Assembly (NCBI GenBank): GCA_900473685.1
Contig: UCNE01000008.1
Coordinates: 231,374 to 295,373, forward strand
Direction of reading: 5' to 3'
Length of the DNA stretch: 64,000 nt
Origin: Hyphomicrobiales bacterium
GTDB lineage: Bacteria; Pseudomonadota; Alphaproteobacteria; Rhizobiales; Rhizobiaceae
Shown: positions 1 through 8,093 of the stretch, in pieces
Layout: every line of letters begins with the position of its first letter
Position numbering within the stretch: position 1 is the first letter of the stretch
Position numbers and translations under genes: made by a program
Notes under the pieces: generated by a model
Databases searched by the model: none
Told to the model about the DNA's origin: nothing
Seen by the model: the letters and a program-made list of their open reading frames with translations, nothing else

Positions 1-946
1 GAATTGCAGTGAACGGCGCCATCAGGCGCCGCAGTCTGACGGCGATCGGCATCCGCAGATGCCGGATTGCCGCCGGATTTCTCCACGCGGTTCTAACCGC
101 GCCGGACAGGGATCGTGCCTTGATCTGGTCGACCAAGAGGACGAAGGACCGCGCATTTTCGATGCTGCGGTAGCGCCGCTCCTGTGCCGCCATCGAGGCC
201 GCATCCAGCCGATGATTTTTCAGAAACTCGGCATCGGCGGCCAGCATCGCATCGACCTGATGCAGCTTCAGCACGCGCGAGATCGACCCGCTGCGGATAT
301 AGTAGGTGTAGCCGGCGGATGGTTCGACGGCGCAGCGGCCGCCCTTCGCAAGCGCCGACGCCAAAAGCAGATAATCCTCGCCGATCGGCAGGCTTTCGTC
401 GAAGCGCAGGCCGTGTTCCTCGATGAACCGGCGCTCGAAGACAGGCTTCATGTAGCCGTAGTTATGTTCGGACTGAAACAGCACATTCGAGCCGATGAAC
501 GCCGGAAGCGTCAGCGTTTCCAGAGCTGCCAGCTCAGCCTCGTCGAACATCCGTTTCATCTCGCCGTCGAGCGGCACGACATCGACATTGTCAACGACGA
601 TCTCCGCCTTGGCGGCCTTGGCTCGTGCGATCATCCGGGCAGTCCGGCCGGGCGATACCGCATCGTCGGAATCCAGAATGACGATCCAGTCGCCGCGCGC
701 AACGGCAAGGCCCGCATTGCGGGCGCCGCCGGGGCCGCGATTCTGTTCGAGCCGGATCAACCGAACGCGCGGATCGGTATAGGCATCGACAATCCCGGCC
801 GTGTCATCGGGCGAACAATCGTCGATAACGACAATCTCGACGTTGACACCGGTTTGCGCCAGCGCGCTGTCGATAGCGCGCTCGATCGTCTCTTCTGCCT
901 TGAATGCGGCGATGATGAATGTCGCGTCGGGGCGGTGCTGTTCCAT
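1..946 (-). CDS. exoO: Succinoglycan glucosyltransferase ExoO (3' end missing)
   Basis: Family 2 (GT-A) glycosyltransferase, read directly from the reverse strand. It starts at the ATG at 946 and stays open to base 1, so at least 315 residues are present and the C-terminus lies outside the window. The nucleotide-sugar region is visible: IIAAF near residue 11, VIDDCSPDD near 40-48, the GPGGARNAG loop at 71-79 and the DSDD metal-binding motif at 92-95. The start codon overlaps the exoM stop by one base (TGATG), implying translational coupling. In S. meliloti ExoO adds a beta-1,6-linked glucose to the lipid-linked succinoglycan repeat at the inner membrane. The assignment rests on family plus position next to exoM; exoN and exoP would be expected beyond the left edge. 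Confidence 0.85.
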   Translation of the reverse strand, partial: MEQHRPDATFIIAAFKAEETIERAIDSALAQTGVNVEIVVIDDCSPDDTAGIVDAYTDPRVRLIRLEQNRGPGGARNAGLAVARGDWIVILDSDDAVSPGRTARMIARAKAAKAEIVVDNVDVVPLDGEMKRMFDEAELAALETLTLPAFIGSNVLFQSEHNYGYMKPVFERRFIEEHGLRFDESLPIGEDYLLLASALAKGGRCAVEPSAGYTYYIRSGSISRVLKLHQVDAMLAADAEFLKNHRLDAASMAAQERRYRSIENARSFVLLVDQIKARSLSGAVRTAWRNPAAIRHLRMPIAVRLRRLMAPFTAI

Positions 947-1881
947 CACGACGGCCTTACCTCGGCTGCACCATACTGCTCGATTTCCCTGACGCCGAGA
1001 AGTCCGACGACGGCGCCAGCATGCAGGCAGGCGCGCAGGAGATAGCGGTTGCGGCGAACAGGCGAGAAAAACAACAGGGCGCTGGCCAGCGCGCAGAACC
1101 CACATTTGGCTCCAGCAAGCGCCAGCGCACGCACCTTGCCCACGCCACCGGCTCCAGCACCGATCAGCCGGCCATGCGTCTGGCCGAAGCGGAATTTCCG
1201 CTTTGCCAGCCACGAAAAGCTGGCGCGTTTGGCCGGCACGGGTTCCTCGACCCAGGCCCCCGGCGCATAGGCTATCTTGCCGCCCATCCGGTGCATGTGG
1301 GTAAAAAACTCCGTGTCCTCGCCGCCGCTGCGTCCAAGCGCCAGGTTGAAACGGCGCCCGGCAAGCGATGGCGCCGCAAGGCGCAGAAGGACATTGCAGG
1401 TGTAACCGGTGATGATCCGGTCGCCGACCCAGACGGGGAATGTCGAGTGAAAGTCGCCGCGCTCCATCCATCCCGGCGCGTTTACACCGTAGATGGCCTT
1501 GACCGGGCCGAGCACCGCATCCGCTGCGGTTGATGTCGCCGTTTCGATCAACCGGACGATCCAGTCCGAGCTGGCCGTCTCGTCATCGTCGATGAACGCC
1601 AGGAAGTCCCCCGTGGCATTGTCGAGGCAGGCATTGCGGGCGATCGAGATATTGGCCGAGGGGCAATGAACGTAGACGATCTCGTGTCGAACGGCGGTGC
1701 GCAAGGCATCCACCCGTTCCTTCGCGCTGGGCGTCGCGTCATTATCCGCCACGATGATCCGGATCGTTGCGCCGTCGGGAACGGTAATGCCGTCCAGCGA
1801 GCGCAATGTCTGTTCAAGTTCCGGGCGCCGGTAGGTACAGACGCCGATATCGATGCGGATGGGATCCATGGCTGTTTTCAT
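946..1881 (-). CDS. exoM: Succinoglycan glucosyltransferase ExoM
   Basis: A 311-residue family 2 glycosyltransferase, close to the roughly 309 residues of S. meliloti ExoM. It begins with a typical GT-A fold (IGVCTYRRP near residue 12, IIVADNDAT near 42) and has an acidic metal-binding cluster FIDDDE at 96-101. In S. meliloti ExoM adds the fourth sugar, a beta-1,4-linked glucose, to the undecaprenyl-diphosphate-linked repeat unit. The gene is fused into the exoA-exoM-exoO run by one-base TGATG overlaps at both ends, so the three are almost certainly on one mRNA with exoL. Identity comes from family, length and cluster order. Confidence 0.88.
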   Translation of the reverse strand: MKTAMDPIRIDIGVCTYRRPELEQTLRSLDGITVPDGATIRIIVADNDATPSAKERVDALRTAVRHEIVYVHCPSANISIARNACLDNATGDFLAFIDDDETASSDWIVRLIETATSTAADAVLGPVKAIYGVNAPGWMERGDFHSTFPVWVGDRIITGYTCNVLLRLAAPSLAGRRFNLALGRSGGEDTEFFTHMHRMGGKIAYAPGAWVEEPVPAKRASFSWLAKRKFRFGQTHGRLIGAGAGGVGKVRALALAGAKCGFCALASALLFFSPVRRNRYLLRACLHAGAVVGLLGVREIEQYGAAEVRPS

Positions 1882-2876
1882 CAGGCGATCCGGCGGTTGC
1901 GGAAATCGAGGAGCTCACGCCAGAAGCCGGCCGACCAGGCAAAATGCATCACCATCGCGGAAACGGCGGCGAGCGGGCCATAGGGGTTCTTCTGCCCGAG
2001 TGCCATCCAGACGCCGTAACCAAGGCATGCGACGGCCCAAAGGCCGAACGGAATGACGGCAGCCCAATTGATGATCGCCAGTAGGGCCCCGACTGCAACA
2101 GGCGCGACGGCAAGCGGCAGCATCTGGCGGATGCTCGGCATGGCGCGATGCTTGAGAAAATTCTTGGCCCGGCCACGGCCATAGCCGAAATACTGGCGGA
2201 AGAGCGCCCGCGCCGTGCTGCGCGGATGATAGATCATGCTGGTCTTGTCGGTCATCCAGATCCGGTAGCCTGCCTTGTTGAGGCGGTAGTCGAACTCGGC
2301 GTCCTCGTTGTGGCTGAACATTTCGTCATAGCCACCGACGGCCTGGAACGCTGCAATCCGCATCAATGCGTGATGGCCGTGATCCGCCCAGTGACCGGTG
2401 GCACCGGTGCGGTGCTTGGAGCCGCCATTGCCGAGCTTGGAATTCTGTGCATAGGCCGTGGCTTTCTGGAAGGTGCTGAAACCAACCGTCTGCATTGCAA
2501 CGACAACGGAATCAGCGCCGGTCATAAGCGCGTCTTCCATCAGGCGCTGGCAATAATCATCCGGATATTCGCCGTGTGCATCGATCCGGATCATATATTC
2601 ATAGTCCGCGCCGAGCGTTCCGACGGCGAGATTGATGGCGGCACTCTGGATCTTCTTCGGATTGGCGAGCAACCGGACTTTCGGATTGACCGTGGATATC
2701 CTCTGGACGATCTCGACCGTGCCGTCGGTGCTGCCACCGTCGACCACGACCAGATCGGCGCCGAGATCGCACATGGCGCCGCCAAGCTTGATGATAAGCG
2801 CCTCGATATATTTGGCCTCGTTGAGGCAGGGAATGACAATAAGGCTGCGGCCATGCTTCGGATCATCGGCGTTCAT
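1881..2876 (-). CDS. exoA: Succinoglycan glucosyltransferase ExoA
   Basis: Family 2 glycosyltransferase of 331 residues. The ATG at 2876 was chosen because it overlaps the exoL stop by four bases (ATGA) and gives the family length; an in-frame upstream ATG at 2981 would add 35 residues inside exoL. Motifs: VIPCLNEAKYIE near residue 14-25, VVVDGGSTDGT at 43-53 and the IRIDAH acidic motif in the donor site. The last third is hydrophobic with about two membrane segments, as expected for an inner-membrane enzyme. In S. meliloti ExoA transfers the first glucose (beta-1,3) onto the galactose placed by ExoY. Confidence 0.88.
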   Translation of the reverse strand: MNADDPKHGRSLIVIPCLNEAKYIEALIIKLGGAMCDLGADLVVVDGGSTDGTVEIVQRISTVNPKVRLLANPKKIQSAAINLAVGTLGADYEYMIRIDAHGEYPDDYCQRLMEDALMTGADSVVVAMQTVGFSTFQKATAYAQNSKLGNGGSKHRTGATGHWADHGHHALMRIAAFQAVGGYDEMFSHNEDAEFDYRLNKAGYRIWMTDKTSMIYHPRSTARALFRQYFGYGRGRAKNFLKHRAMPSIRQMLPLAVAPVAVGALLAIINWAAVIPFGLWAVACLGYGVWMALGQKNPYGPLAAVSAMVMHFAWSAGFWRELLDFRNRRIA

Positions 2877-4072
2877 AGCAGTCCACCCTTGTTGCTGTGC
2901 GTTTGGGAGAGTTCGTGGCGTGAGGCGGCCTGGGCGTCGGTGGTGCGCAGTGCCGCAAGCCGGTTGACCAGTCGCTGGCAATCGGCGCGGTCAAGGACCC
3001 AGGCCTGCGCGCCCGTGGCCGCCACCTTGCCGAATTCGGCGAGATAGCGCTCCGGCGTCATGCCGGCAAACAGGGCAGCAAGTGCGGCGCTGTCGGCATC
3101 GCCGAGGACGAGGCCGATATGTTTCGCGCTGATGAAACGGGCCGTTTCCGTGCCGCGCATGGCAATCGGGACGGCATTGTAACGGCAGCCCTCGTACAGC
3201 CGGTTCGGCAACAACCAGCTGGAATTCAGACCTTCCTCGAAAAAGTCGATGCCCCAGGAAAACTGGACGTCGTCGTAAATCCGGGCGAGATCCTCGGGGT
3301 TCTTGTAAGCGCCGTGAAAGTGCATGAAGGGTTCGTTGCCGACGAAACCGTCGAAATCGTCGAATTCCGAATAGGCGGGACGCCCGCGCAGCACGACCTC
3401 GAATTTCCCGTCCATGGCACGGGTGAATTCTGCAAGCAGTTTTAGCGATTTGCGGCATCGCAACGCACCGAACCATCCGATCTTCCAGGGCTCGCCCGGC
3501 TGCGGCAGACGGGGCCGGGCGGTCTGCATGCTGGCGGTACCATCCAGGTCGATCACCTGGTTTTCCAGAAGCAGCGTGGGTGCCTTGAGACGCGAGACCG
3601 GCCGGAAATAATTCTCGATGAACGCCGGCGAACTGGTGACCAGCAGGCTGACATTGCGCCCGAGATAATGTTCGGCGGAGCGTAACGCGCGGCCGGCAAG
3701 ATCATTGCGCAGCAGAAGGCGATGGATATCGAGGCATTCGTAGACGATCGGCACGTCGCCACCGAAAAGCGCGTTCGCCCGGTTGGCAAGCGCCAGCATT
3801 TCGAGGTTCCGGGCGATGATGACGCCCGGTTTTGCGACGCCGCGAAGCTTGCCGCCAAGCATCAGCGCCGCCTTGCCAACGGCTGCAATCCGCTGGCCGA
3901 ACCGCCCATCCCGGGTGATGCCGAGTTCGATATGTCCATCGATCACAGGCATATCCGCGCCGCGCCGGAAGCCCGCCACCGTCACGTTCGCACCACCCGC
4001 CGCAAGCATCAGGGTTCTACGCCTGATCGCGGGGTCTGCCACATCATGTGCCAGGTATAGTACATCCAGCAT
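2873..4072 (-). CDS. exoL: Succinoglycan glucosyltransferase ExoL
   Basis: A 399-residue protein beginning MLDVLYLAHDVADPA, without the DXD pattern of its GT2 neighbours and with a GT-B-like layout. In S. meliloti ExoL adds the third sugar (beta-1,4 glucose). The start at 4072 has a GGGAAG Shine-Dalgarno sequence. Its stop overlaps the exoA start by four bases, so it heads the exoL-exoA-exoM-exoO transcription unit, and the short gap upstream of it (4073-4161) must hold the promoter unless exoK reads through. The GT-B statement is inferred from the general sequence pattern; the identity follows mainly from position and length. Confidence 0.85.
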   Translation of the reverse strand: MLDVLYLAHDVADPAIRRRTLMLAAGGANVTVAGFRRGADMPVIDGHIELGITRDGRFGQRIAAVGKAALMLGGKLRGVAKPGVIIARNLEMLALANRANALFGGDVPIVYECLDIHRLLLRNDLAGRALRSAEHYLGRNVSLLVTSSPAFIENYFRPVSRLKAPTLLLENQVIDLDGTASMQTARPRLPQPGEPWKIGWFGALRCRKSLKLLAEFTRAMDGKFEVVLRGRPAYSEFDDFDGFVGNEPFMHFHGAYKNPEDLARIYDDVQFSWGIDFFEEGLNSSWLLPNRLYEGCRYNAVPIAMRGTETARFISAKHIGLVLGDADSAALAALFAGMTPERYLAEFGKVAATGAQAWVLDRADCQRLVNRLAALRTTDAQAASRHELSQTHSNKGGLL

Positions 4073-4128
4073 GAAAACTTCCCGTTCTCCGCTCAGCCTT
4101 CGCCGAGCTTAGTTCAGTTTTTTGTGCA

Positions 4129-4148
4129 TCGCAACATTCATGTTGCGA
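4129..4148. promoter_or_regulatory. Perfect 20-base palindrome between exoK and exoL
   Basis: Nine-base arms TCGCAACAT and ATGTTGCGA are separated by two bases. The element lies in the 89-base gap between the end of exoK and the start of exoL, about 57 bases upstream of the exoL ATG. The short spacer suits a dimeric regulator better than an RNA hairpin. No known binding protein is assigned. Confidence 0.4.
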
Positions 4149-4161
4149 ATGCTAATAAGCG

Positions 4162-4944
4162 TCAATCGAGCGTGCAGGTGAGGGATTCCGGAAACAGGCA
4201 TTTTTCGCCGGGAGCCGTGTAGGCCACGCGGTCGATCTGCATCTTTGCCGGGCTCGTGTAGTCGAACTTGCCCATCCAGTCGCTCAGGGTATCGGTCCCC
4301 CAGAGGCTGAAGAAAATCTTCTGGTCGTTGACCGGGATCTTCGCGGGGTCCGTGACCTCCTGCACCAGCTTGCCGTTCAGGTAGTAGCGCAGCCTGTCCT
4401 TTTCCCAGACGAAGGCATAGTCGTTGAAACCGGCATTGGCGCCACCTGCGACATCGACAAGCTTCTCGTTGCCGCCCTTCGCCGAAATGTACTGGTTGAC
4501 CTGAACCTGGCCGGGATCCTTACCCAGAACCTCGAAATCGATCTCGTCATGCGGCTTCTTGTCGGTCGGGCCGATATAGGTGAAGAAAGCCGAGTTTAGT
4601 CCGGAACCATCAGCCGTCTTGATGCGCGCCTCATAGGTGCCGTAGCCGAAGCGTTTGTGGGTCTGGATCTCGCCGCAGGCATAGTCGCGCTTACCGGTTT
4701 TGCGCGCCTCGAAGGTGAGTTCGAGCACGCCGTTTTCGACCGCAACCTGGTCCTTCGACCACGTGCAGTTCTGATGGGCGCCATTGTCCCAGCCGTCCGA
4801 AATGTACCAGACCTTGCGGTTGATCCCGTCGAAATTGTCGACGAAGGAGGCGCCTGCGTTTGCGCCCTGCGCAAGGGCCGATGCCGGAACGGCAGCGGAA
4901 AATGCTGAAAGGACGAGAAGCAGTCTTGAGGTCGATTGGGTCAT
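4162..4944 (-). CDS. exoK: Secreted endo-1,3-1,4-beta-glycanase ExoK (GH16)
   Basis: A 260-residue glycoside hydrolase family 16 enzyme. Residues 1-25 form a signal peptide ending ASALA-Q. The GH16 catalytic signature EIDFE is at 134-138, with E134 as nucleophile and E138 as acid/base by family convention. ExoK in S. meliloti cleaves nascent succinoglycan outside the cell and so helps set the low-molecular-weight fraction. Its start overlaps the exoH stop by four bases (ATGA), as expected for an exoH-exoK pair; succinyl groups added by ExoH are known to affect susceptibility to ExoK. All key catalytic residues are present and the length is normal. Confidence 0.92.
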   Translation of the reverse strand: MTQSTSRLLLVLSAFSAAVPASALAQGANAGASFVDNFDGINRKVWYISDGWDNGAHQNCTWSKDQVAVENGVLELTFEARKTGKRDYACGEIQTHKRFGYGTYEARIKTADGSGLNSAFFTYIGPTDKKPHDEIDFEVLGKDPGQVQVNQYISAKGGNEKLVDVAGGANAGFNDYAFVWEKDRLRYYLNGKLVQEVTDPAKIPVNDQKIFFSLWGTDTLSDWMGKFDYTSPAKMQIDRVAYTAPGEKCLFPESLTCTLD

Positions 4945-6086
4945 CGTGTTGCTTTTTCCTTTGCGGGTTCGGACCAGCTCTTCTGGTTTGTCCCGTTTTC
5001 CGGCATGCGCTGTGATGTGGAGCGGGAACCACCCGCGCGGCTGCCGGTCAAAACGGCATGCAGCCTGGGCGTCAGGCGTTTAGCAACATTGTGCGAAACA
5101 ATGAGGATGACGAGGGCGAGAACAGGCGTTGCGAAGTAGAACAGCGGATAAAGGCCAGGATGCGACGCGCGGTTCCAGATCATCCAGAATGCGACGAGCA
5201 AGGGGTAATGGGCGCAGAATATCCAGAAACTCAGGCCTTCGGAGCGGGAAAGCCGCTCTCCGAGGCTCGAGCGGACCAGCAGCGCCGAAATCGCCCAGGA
5301 GCCGACAATGCCGCAGATGGCCGTCAGGCTGCGCAGCATGTCGATCCACACCGGATAGTCCGGCCCGGTCCAGTAAAGCGCTGTCGCCAGCATCACGGCT
5401 GCCGTCAGAAACAGCGCGGATATCATCGCCGCATGTCGGTCGACTGCGCGGATGTCGAGGTGATGAAGGCTCGCATAGATGCCGCAGCTGAAGCCGAACA
5501 GGATCGATTTCTTCAGGAAGATACCGCTGGGGACCGGCAGCACGGCGTAGGCAAAGAAAATCGCCAGCACTGTCAGTGGATAGCGCTTGATCAGGATGCC
5601 GAGAACCGGCGCAAGCAGGATGCACAGGAGCAGGTCCCGCAGGAAGTAAAGCGGAACATTGACCGGCAGGTCCTCAATCGCAAAGGCAAGTGTCGCCAGT
5701 TCGCGCGGGCTCGCATTGATCGTGTCGGGGAGATAGCCAAAGCCGATGCCACCCATCTGTACCAGCACAACGAGCGCCAAAAAGGAAAGGCTCCAGATCA
5801 CGAATGGCAGCAGAACAGTGCGCGCCTTGGAGCGGATGGTCTTGCCATAGTCGAAGGCGTCCAGCCCACGGCGAAACATGAGATATCCGGAAATAGCGCT
5901 CAGGCACGGCACGCCAACCCGAAACAGGCTGTCGCCGAGAAAGACCCTGATCCAGTCGACGAAGCCATTGGCGCCGAGGAACGGACTTGTCTGCGGATCG
6001 AAAGGAACGTGTACGAAGACAATTCCCGAGATGAGCAAGATGCGCATCAGATTGATCCGCGATGATATGTTCGCGTCGATAACCAA
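4941..6086 (-). CDS. exoH: Succinoglycan succinyltransferase ExoH (acyltransferase 3)
   Basis: Integral-membrane acyltransferase of the acyltransferase-3 family with about ten hydrophobic segments; S. meliloti ExoH (about 370 residues) adds succinyl groups to succinoglycan. The start is uncertain. A TTG at 6086 is preceded by AGGGG at good spacing and gives 381 residues. The open frame continues to an ATG at 6215 with no ribosome-binding site, and an internal ATG at 6047 (residue 14 from the TTG) would give 368. The cytoplasmic end is followed at once by SGIVFVHVP in the first membrane helix, a family hallmark containing the conserved His. The stop overlaps exoK by four bases. Confidence 0.85.
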   Translation of the reverse strand: MVIDANISSRINLMRILLISGIVFVHVPFDPQTSPFLGANGFVDWIRVFLGDSLFRVGVPCLSAISGYLMFRRGLDAFDYGKTIRSKARTVLLPFVIWSLSFLALVVLVQMGGIGFGYLPDTINASPRELATLAFAIEDLPVNVPLYFLRDLLLCILLAPVLGILIKRYPLTVLAIFFAYAVLPVPSGIFLKKSILFGFSCGIYASLHHLDIRAVDRHAAMISALFLTAAVMLATALYWTGPDYPVWIDMLRSLTAICGIVGSWAISALLVRSSLGERLSRSEGLSFWIFCAHYPLLVAFWMIWNRASHPGLYPLFYFATPVLALVILIVSHNVAKRLTPRLHAVLTGSRAGGSRSTSQRMPENGTNQKSWSEPAKEKATR

Positions 6087-6514
6087 GACGACATCCCCTG
6101 TCGGGCCACTTCCCCCGAAGTGGCGTTTCAACCAGAGCAGGCTTGAACCTGCATCTCGAAGATAGGGCAGTCTGTCTCGAGAAATATGGCACTGCAGCAG
6201 AAAAACGCATGCCAATGCTGCAATGCACGCGATTTCTGCGCGGAAAATCCGGCCGCGAAAAATGCCAGGATTTTGATTGGAGACGCGAAAAAAACGCGTG
6301 GGGGTAGGGTGTTGAAGAATATCAGAATATGATCATATGTCCGCCACGGCGGCGGTCAGAGGACGCAGAAAATAGTTTCGAAAATGCGCAATTCCACACG
6401 TCACGGTTTGTGAAATCATCATCCTCTCAGGCCGTCTGTCCCGAAATAAGGCGTCCGTGCAACTCCTCCGGCGTGTTTTGTAACAGTTCACGCCGGAGTG
6501 TCCTGGCCCAGGCT
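6087..6514. other. Gap between exoH and exoT; exoI not found here
   Basis: No convincing gene is seen. In S. meliloti exoI lies at this point, but no reading frame resembling its secreted nuclease-like product is present. The stretch should carry the promoter of exoH-exoK. It contains an ACGCG/CGCGT mini-dyad around an A-run near 6283-6299 and the stem-loop at 6466-6498. Confidence 0.5.
6466..6498 (-). terminator. Stem-loop downstream of exoT
   Basis: Perfect ten-base arms (CTCCGGCGTG and CACGCCGGAG) with a 13-base loop, starting 17 bases after the exoT stop. No clear T-run follows on the minus strand, so it may act as an mRNA 3' end or a weak terminator separating exoT from exoH-exoK. Confidence 0.5.
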
Positions 6515-7972
6515 TCAGGCCCGTCTTTTTTTGACGAGCTGGTAGATTTTGGTGAGCAGCGGCCGTTCCGACAAGAGCACGAACACGGCATAGATCAGGC
6601 CACCGATCGCAGCGCCGGCGAGGATCTGCAGGATGGGGTTGGGCAGCAGAAAGCCGAAAGTATCGAGCAGGTACCGGACCGCCAGCGCCATCACCAGTGC
6701 CATCAGCATCGGGCGGCTGCTGATATACAGGCCCTTGAAGAACGGCGTTCCATCCGCTTTGAAGACAGCCCAGGAATAACCGATCAGCGTGACGGCATTG
6801 ACGATGCAAAGCCAGATCATCGCGTCGATCAGGTTGCCGGTGCTGGCGCCATAGGCAACGGCGGCGCAGGTCACCACGGCGCGGATGATCGCCGACCAGA
6901 ACAGCGCCCGGCCATGGCCGACACCCTTGAGATAGGGAATGAACGTGCTGCAGGGGGTGAGGATGCCCTTGGACAAAGCCAATAACCCAAGCACTGGCCA
7001 GGCATAGGCCCATTGTGGGCCGAACAGCACGCGCATCGCCGGTTCCGCCAGTGCCCACAGGCCAAACATCATCGGCGCCAGCAGCACCGTCGTTACCTGC
7101 GTCGAGAACATCAGTGCCTGCGAACGCCGTTCCTTGTCATCCATCATGCCGCTGAATGCTGGAAACAGAACGCCCATGACGGCAGACAGGACCACCTGGT
7201 TGGGGATGCTGGCAAACCGGTTGGCGGCCGAATAGGCGCCGGCGTCGGCAAGGCCGAGATAACGCGAGATGATCACCATCGGCGACTGGAAGGTGATGAA
7301 GTTGGCGACTTCCGATCCCATCATGCCGAGGCTGAAACGGCTTAGACCCAGAACCCGCCGGGGACGGAAGACGAAGCGCGGCATGTAATGCGAGACGGCA
7401 TAAAGACCACAGAGACGCACCAGCGCCGAGACGAACAGCTGCGCCATCAAGGCCCATACGCCCCACCCCAAAAGGGCCAGAACGACGGCGACGATGGCGC
7501 CGAGCGATTCGGAAATCATGCTCCAGACGGCGTCCTTGCTGAAATTCATCCGCCTTGCAAGCAAAGAATAGGCGACATCGCCGCCAAGCTGGATGGGGAT
7601 GAGAAAGCTCATGATCTTCAGCAGGTAGGCGGCTTCCGGCGCGCCCAGAAGGGTCGCAAAGAAGTCCGCCCAGATGAAAAGGCCGAGCGCCATCAGGCAG
7701 GAAATCGCCAGATTTGCCCAGAAGACGGAGTGGACCGTCTCCATCTCTTCCTCGCGCTGGATCACCAGCGCCGAGGTCAGTCCGGCTCCGCCGATCATGG
7801 CCAGAAACTGCACGACGGTCAGCGCCACGGCGACGGCACCGAACTCCTCCGGCGTCAGAATACGGGCCAAAATCGGCACGGTGACAAACTTAAGCCCGAA
7901 TGTACTTGTCTTGGATAAAATGCTCCAACCGACATTGCTCGTGACGGATTTGACGTTAACTGTAGGAGGCAT
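6515..7972 (-). CDS. exoT: Succinoglycan flippase ExoT (polysaccharide transport)
   Basis: A 485-residue polytopic membrane protein of the Wzx/polysaccharide-export (MOP) superfamily, with about 12-14 hydrophobic helices and the N-terminal pattern (VGWSILSKTSTFGLKF, LTPEEFGAVA) typical of lipopolysaccharide/EPS flippases. S. meliloti ExoT (about 494 residues) is needed for translocation of the repeat unit and production of low-molecular-weight succinoglycan. The ATG at 7972 has an AGGA ribosome-binding site eight bases upstream. It is transcribed away from exoW, so the 121 bases at 7973-8093 must hold two divergent promoters. Confidence 0.88.
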   Translation of the reverse strand: MPPTVNVKSVTSNVGWSILSKTSTFGLKFVTVPILARILTPEEFGAVAVALTVVQFLAMIGGAGLTSALVIQREEEMETVHSVFWANLAISCLMALGLFIWADFFATLLGAPEAAYLLKIMSFLIPIQLGGDVAYSLLARRMNFSKDAVWSMISESLGAIVAVVLALLGWGVWALMAQLFVSALVRLCGLYAVSHYMPRFVFRPRRVLGLSRFSLGMMGSEVANFITFQSPMVIISRYLGLADAGAYSAANRFASIPNQVVLSAVMGVLFPAFSGMMDDKERRSQALMFSTQVTTVLLAPMMFGLWALAEPAMRVLFGPQWAYAWPVLGLLALSKGILTPCSTFIPYLKGVGHGRALFWSAIIRAVVTCAAVAYGASTGNLIDAMIWLCIVNAVTLIGYSWAVFKADGTPFFKGLYISSRPMLMALVMALAVRYLLDTFGFLLPNPILQILAGAAIGGLIYAVFVLLSERPLLTKIYQLVKKRRA

Positions 7973-8093
7973 GGCGTAAATCCTGTGTGGCGATGGGGAG
8001 GATCAAGGACAGAGGAGACGCGCTAGACACGCAGTCGCAGCCTGATGGGAGGAACCAGGAAGCACCTTCTAGGAAAACCGTAGGGGCAAAAAG
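7973..8093. promoter_or_regulatory. Divergent promoter region exoT/exoW
   Basis: This 121-base gap separates two genes transcribed outward, so it must contain both start regions. No clean -35/-10 pair was assigned. Reason for the call is gene orientation only. Confidence 0.4.

Noticed and set aside
59..1045. Plus-strand 328-codon frame over exoO
   Set aside because: The reverse strand encodes a clear GT2 enzyme; the plus frame is rich in Arg, Asp and His with no domain pattern.
5058..6065. 335-codon plus-strand frame over exoH
   Set aside because: Gln/Arg/Asp-rich shadow of a hydrophobic gene; exoH on minus has membrane helices and couples to exoK.
6333..6422. 30-codon minus-strand frame in the exoH-exoT gap, considered as an exoI remnant
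   Set aside because: Too short, purines are too close to the ATG to act as a ribosome-binding site, and no similarity to a nuclease is visible.
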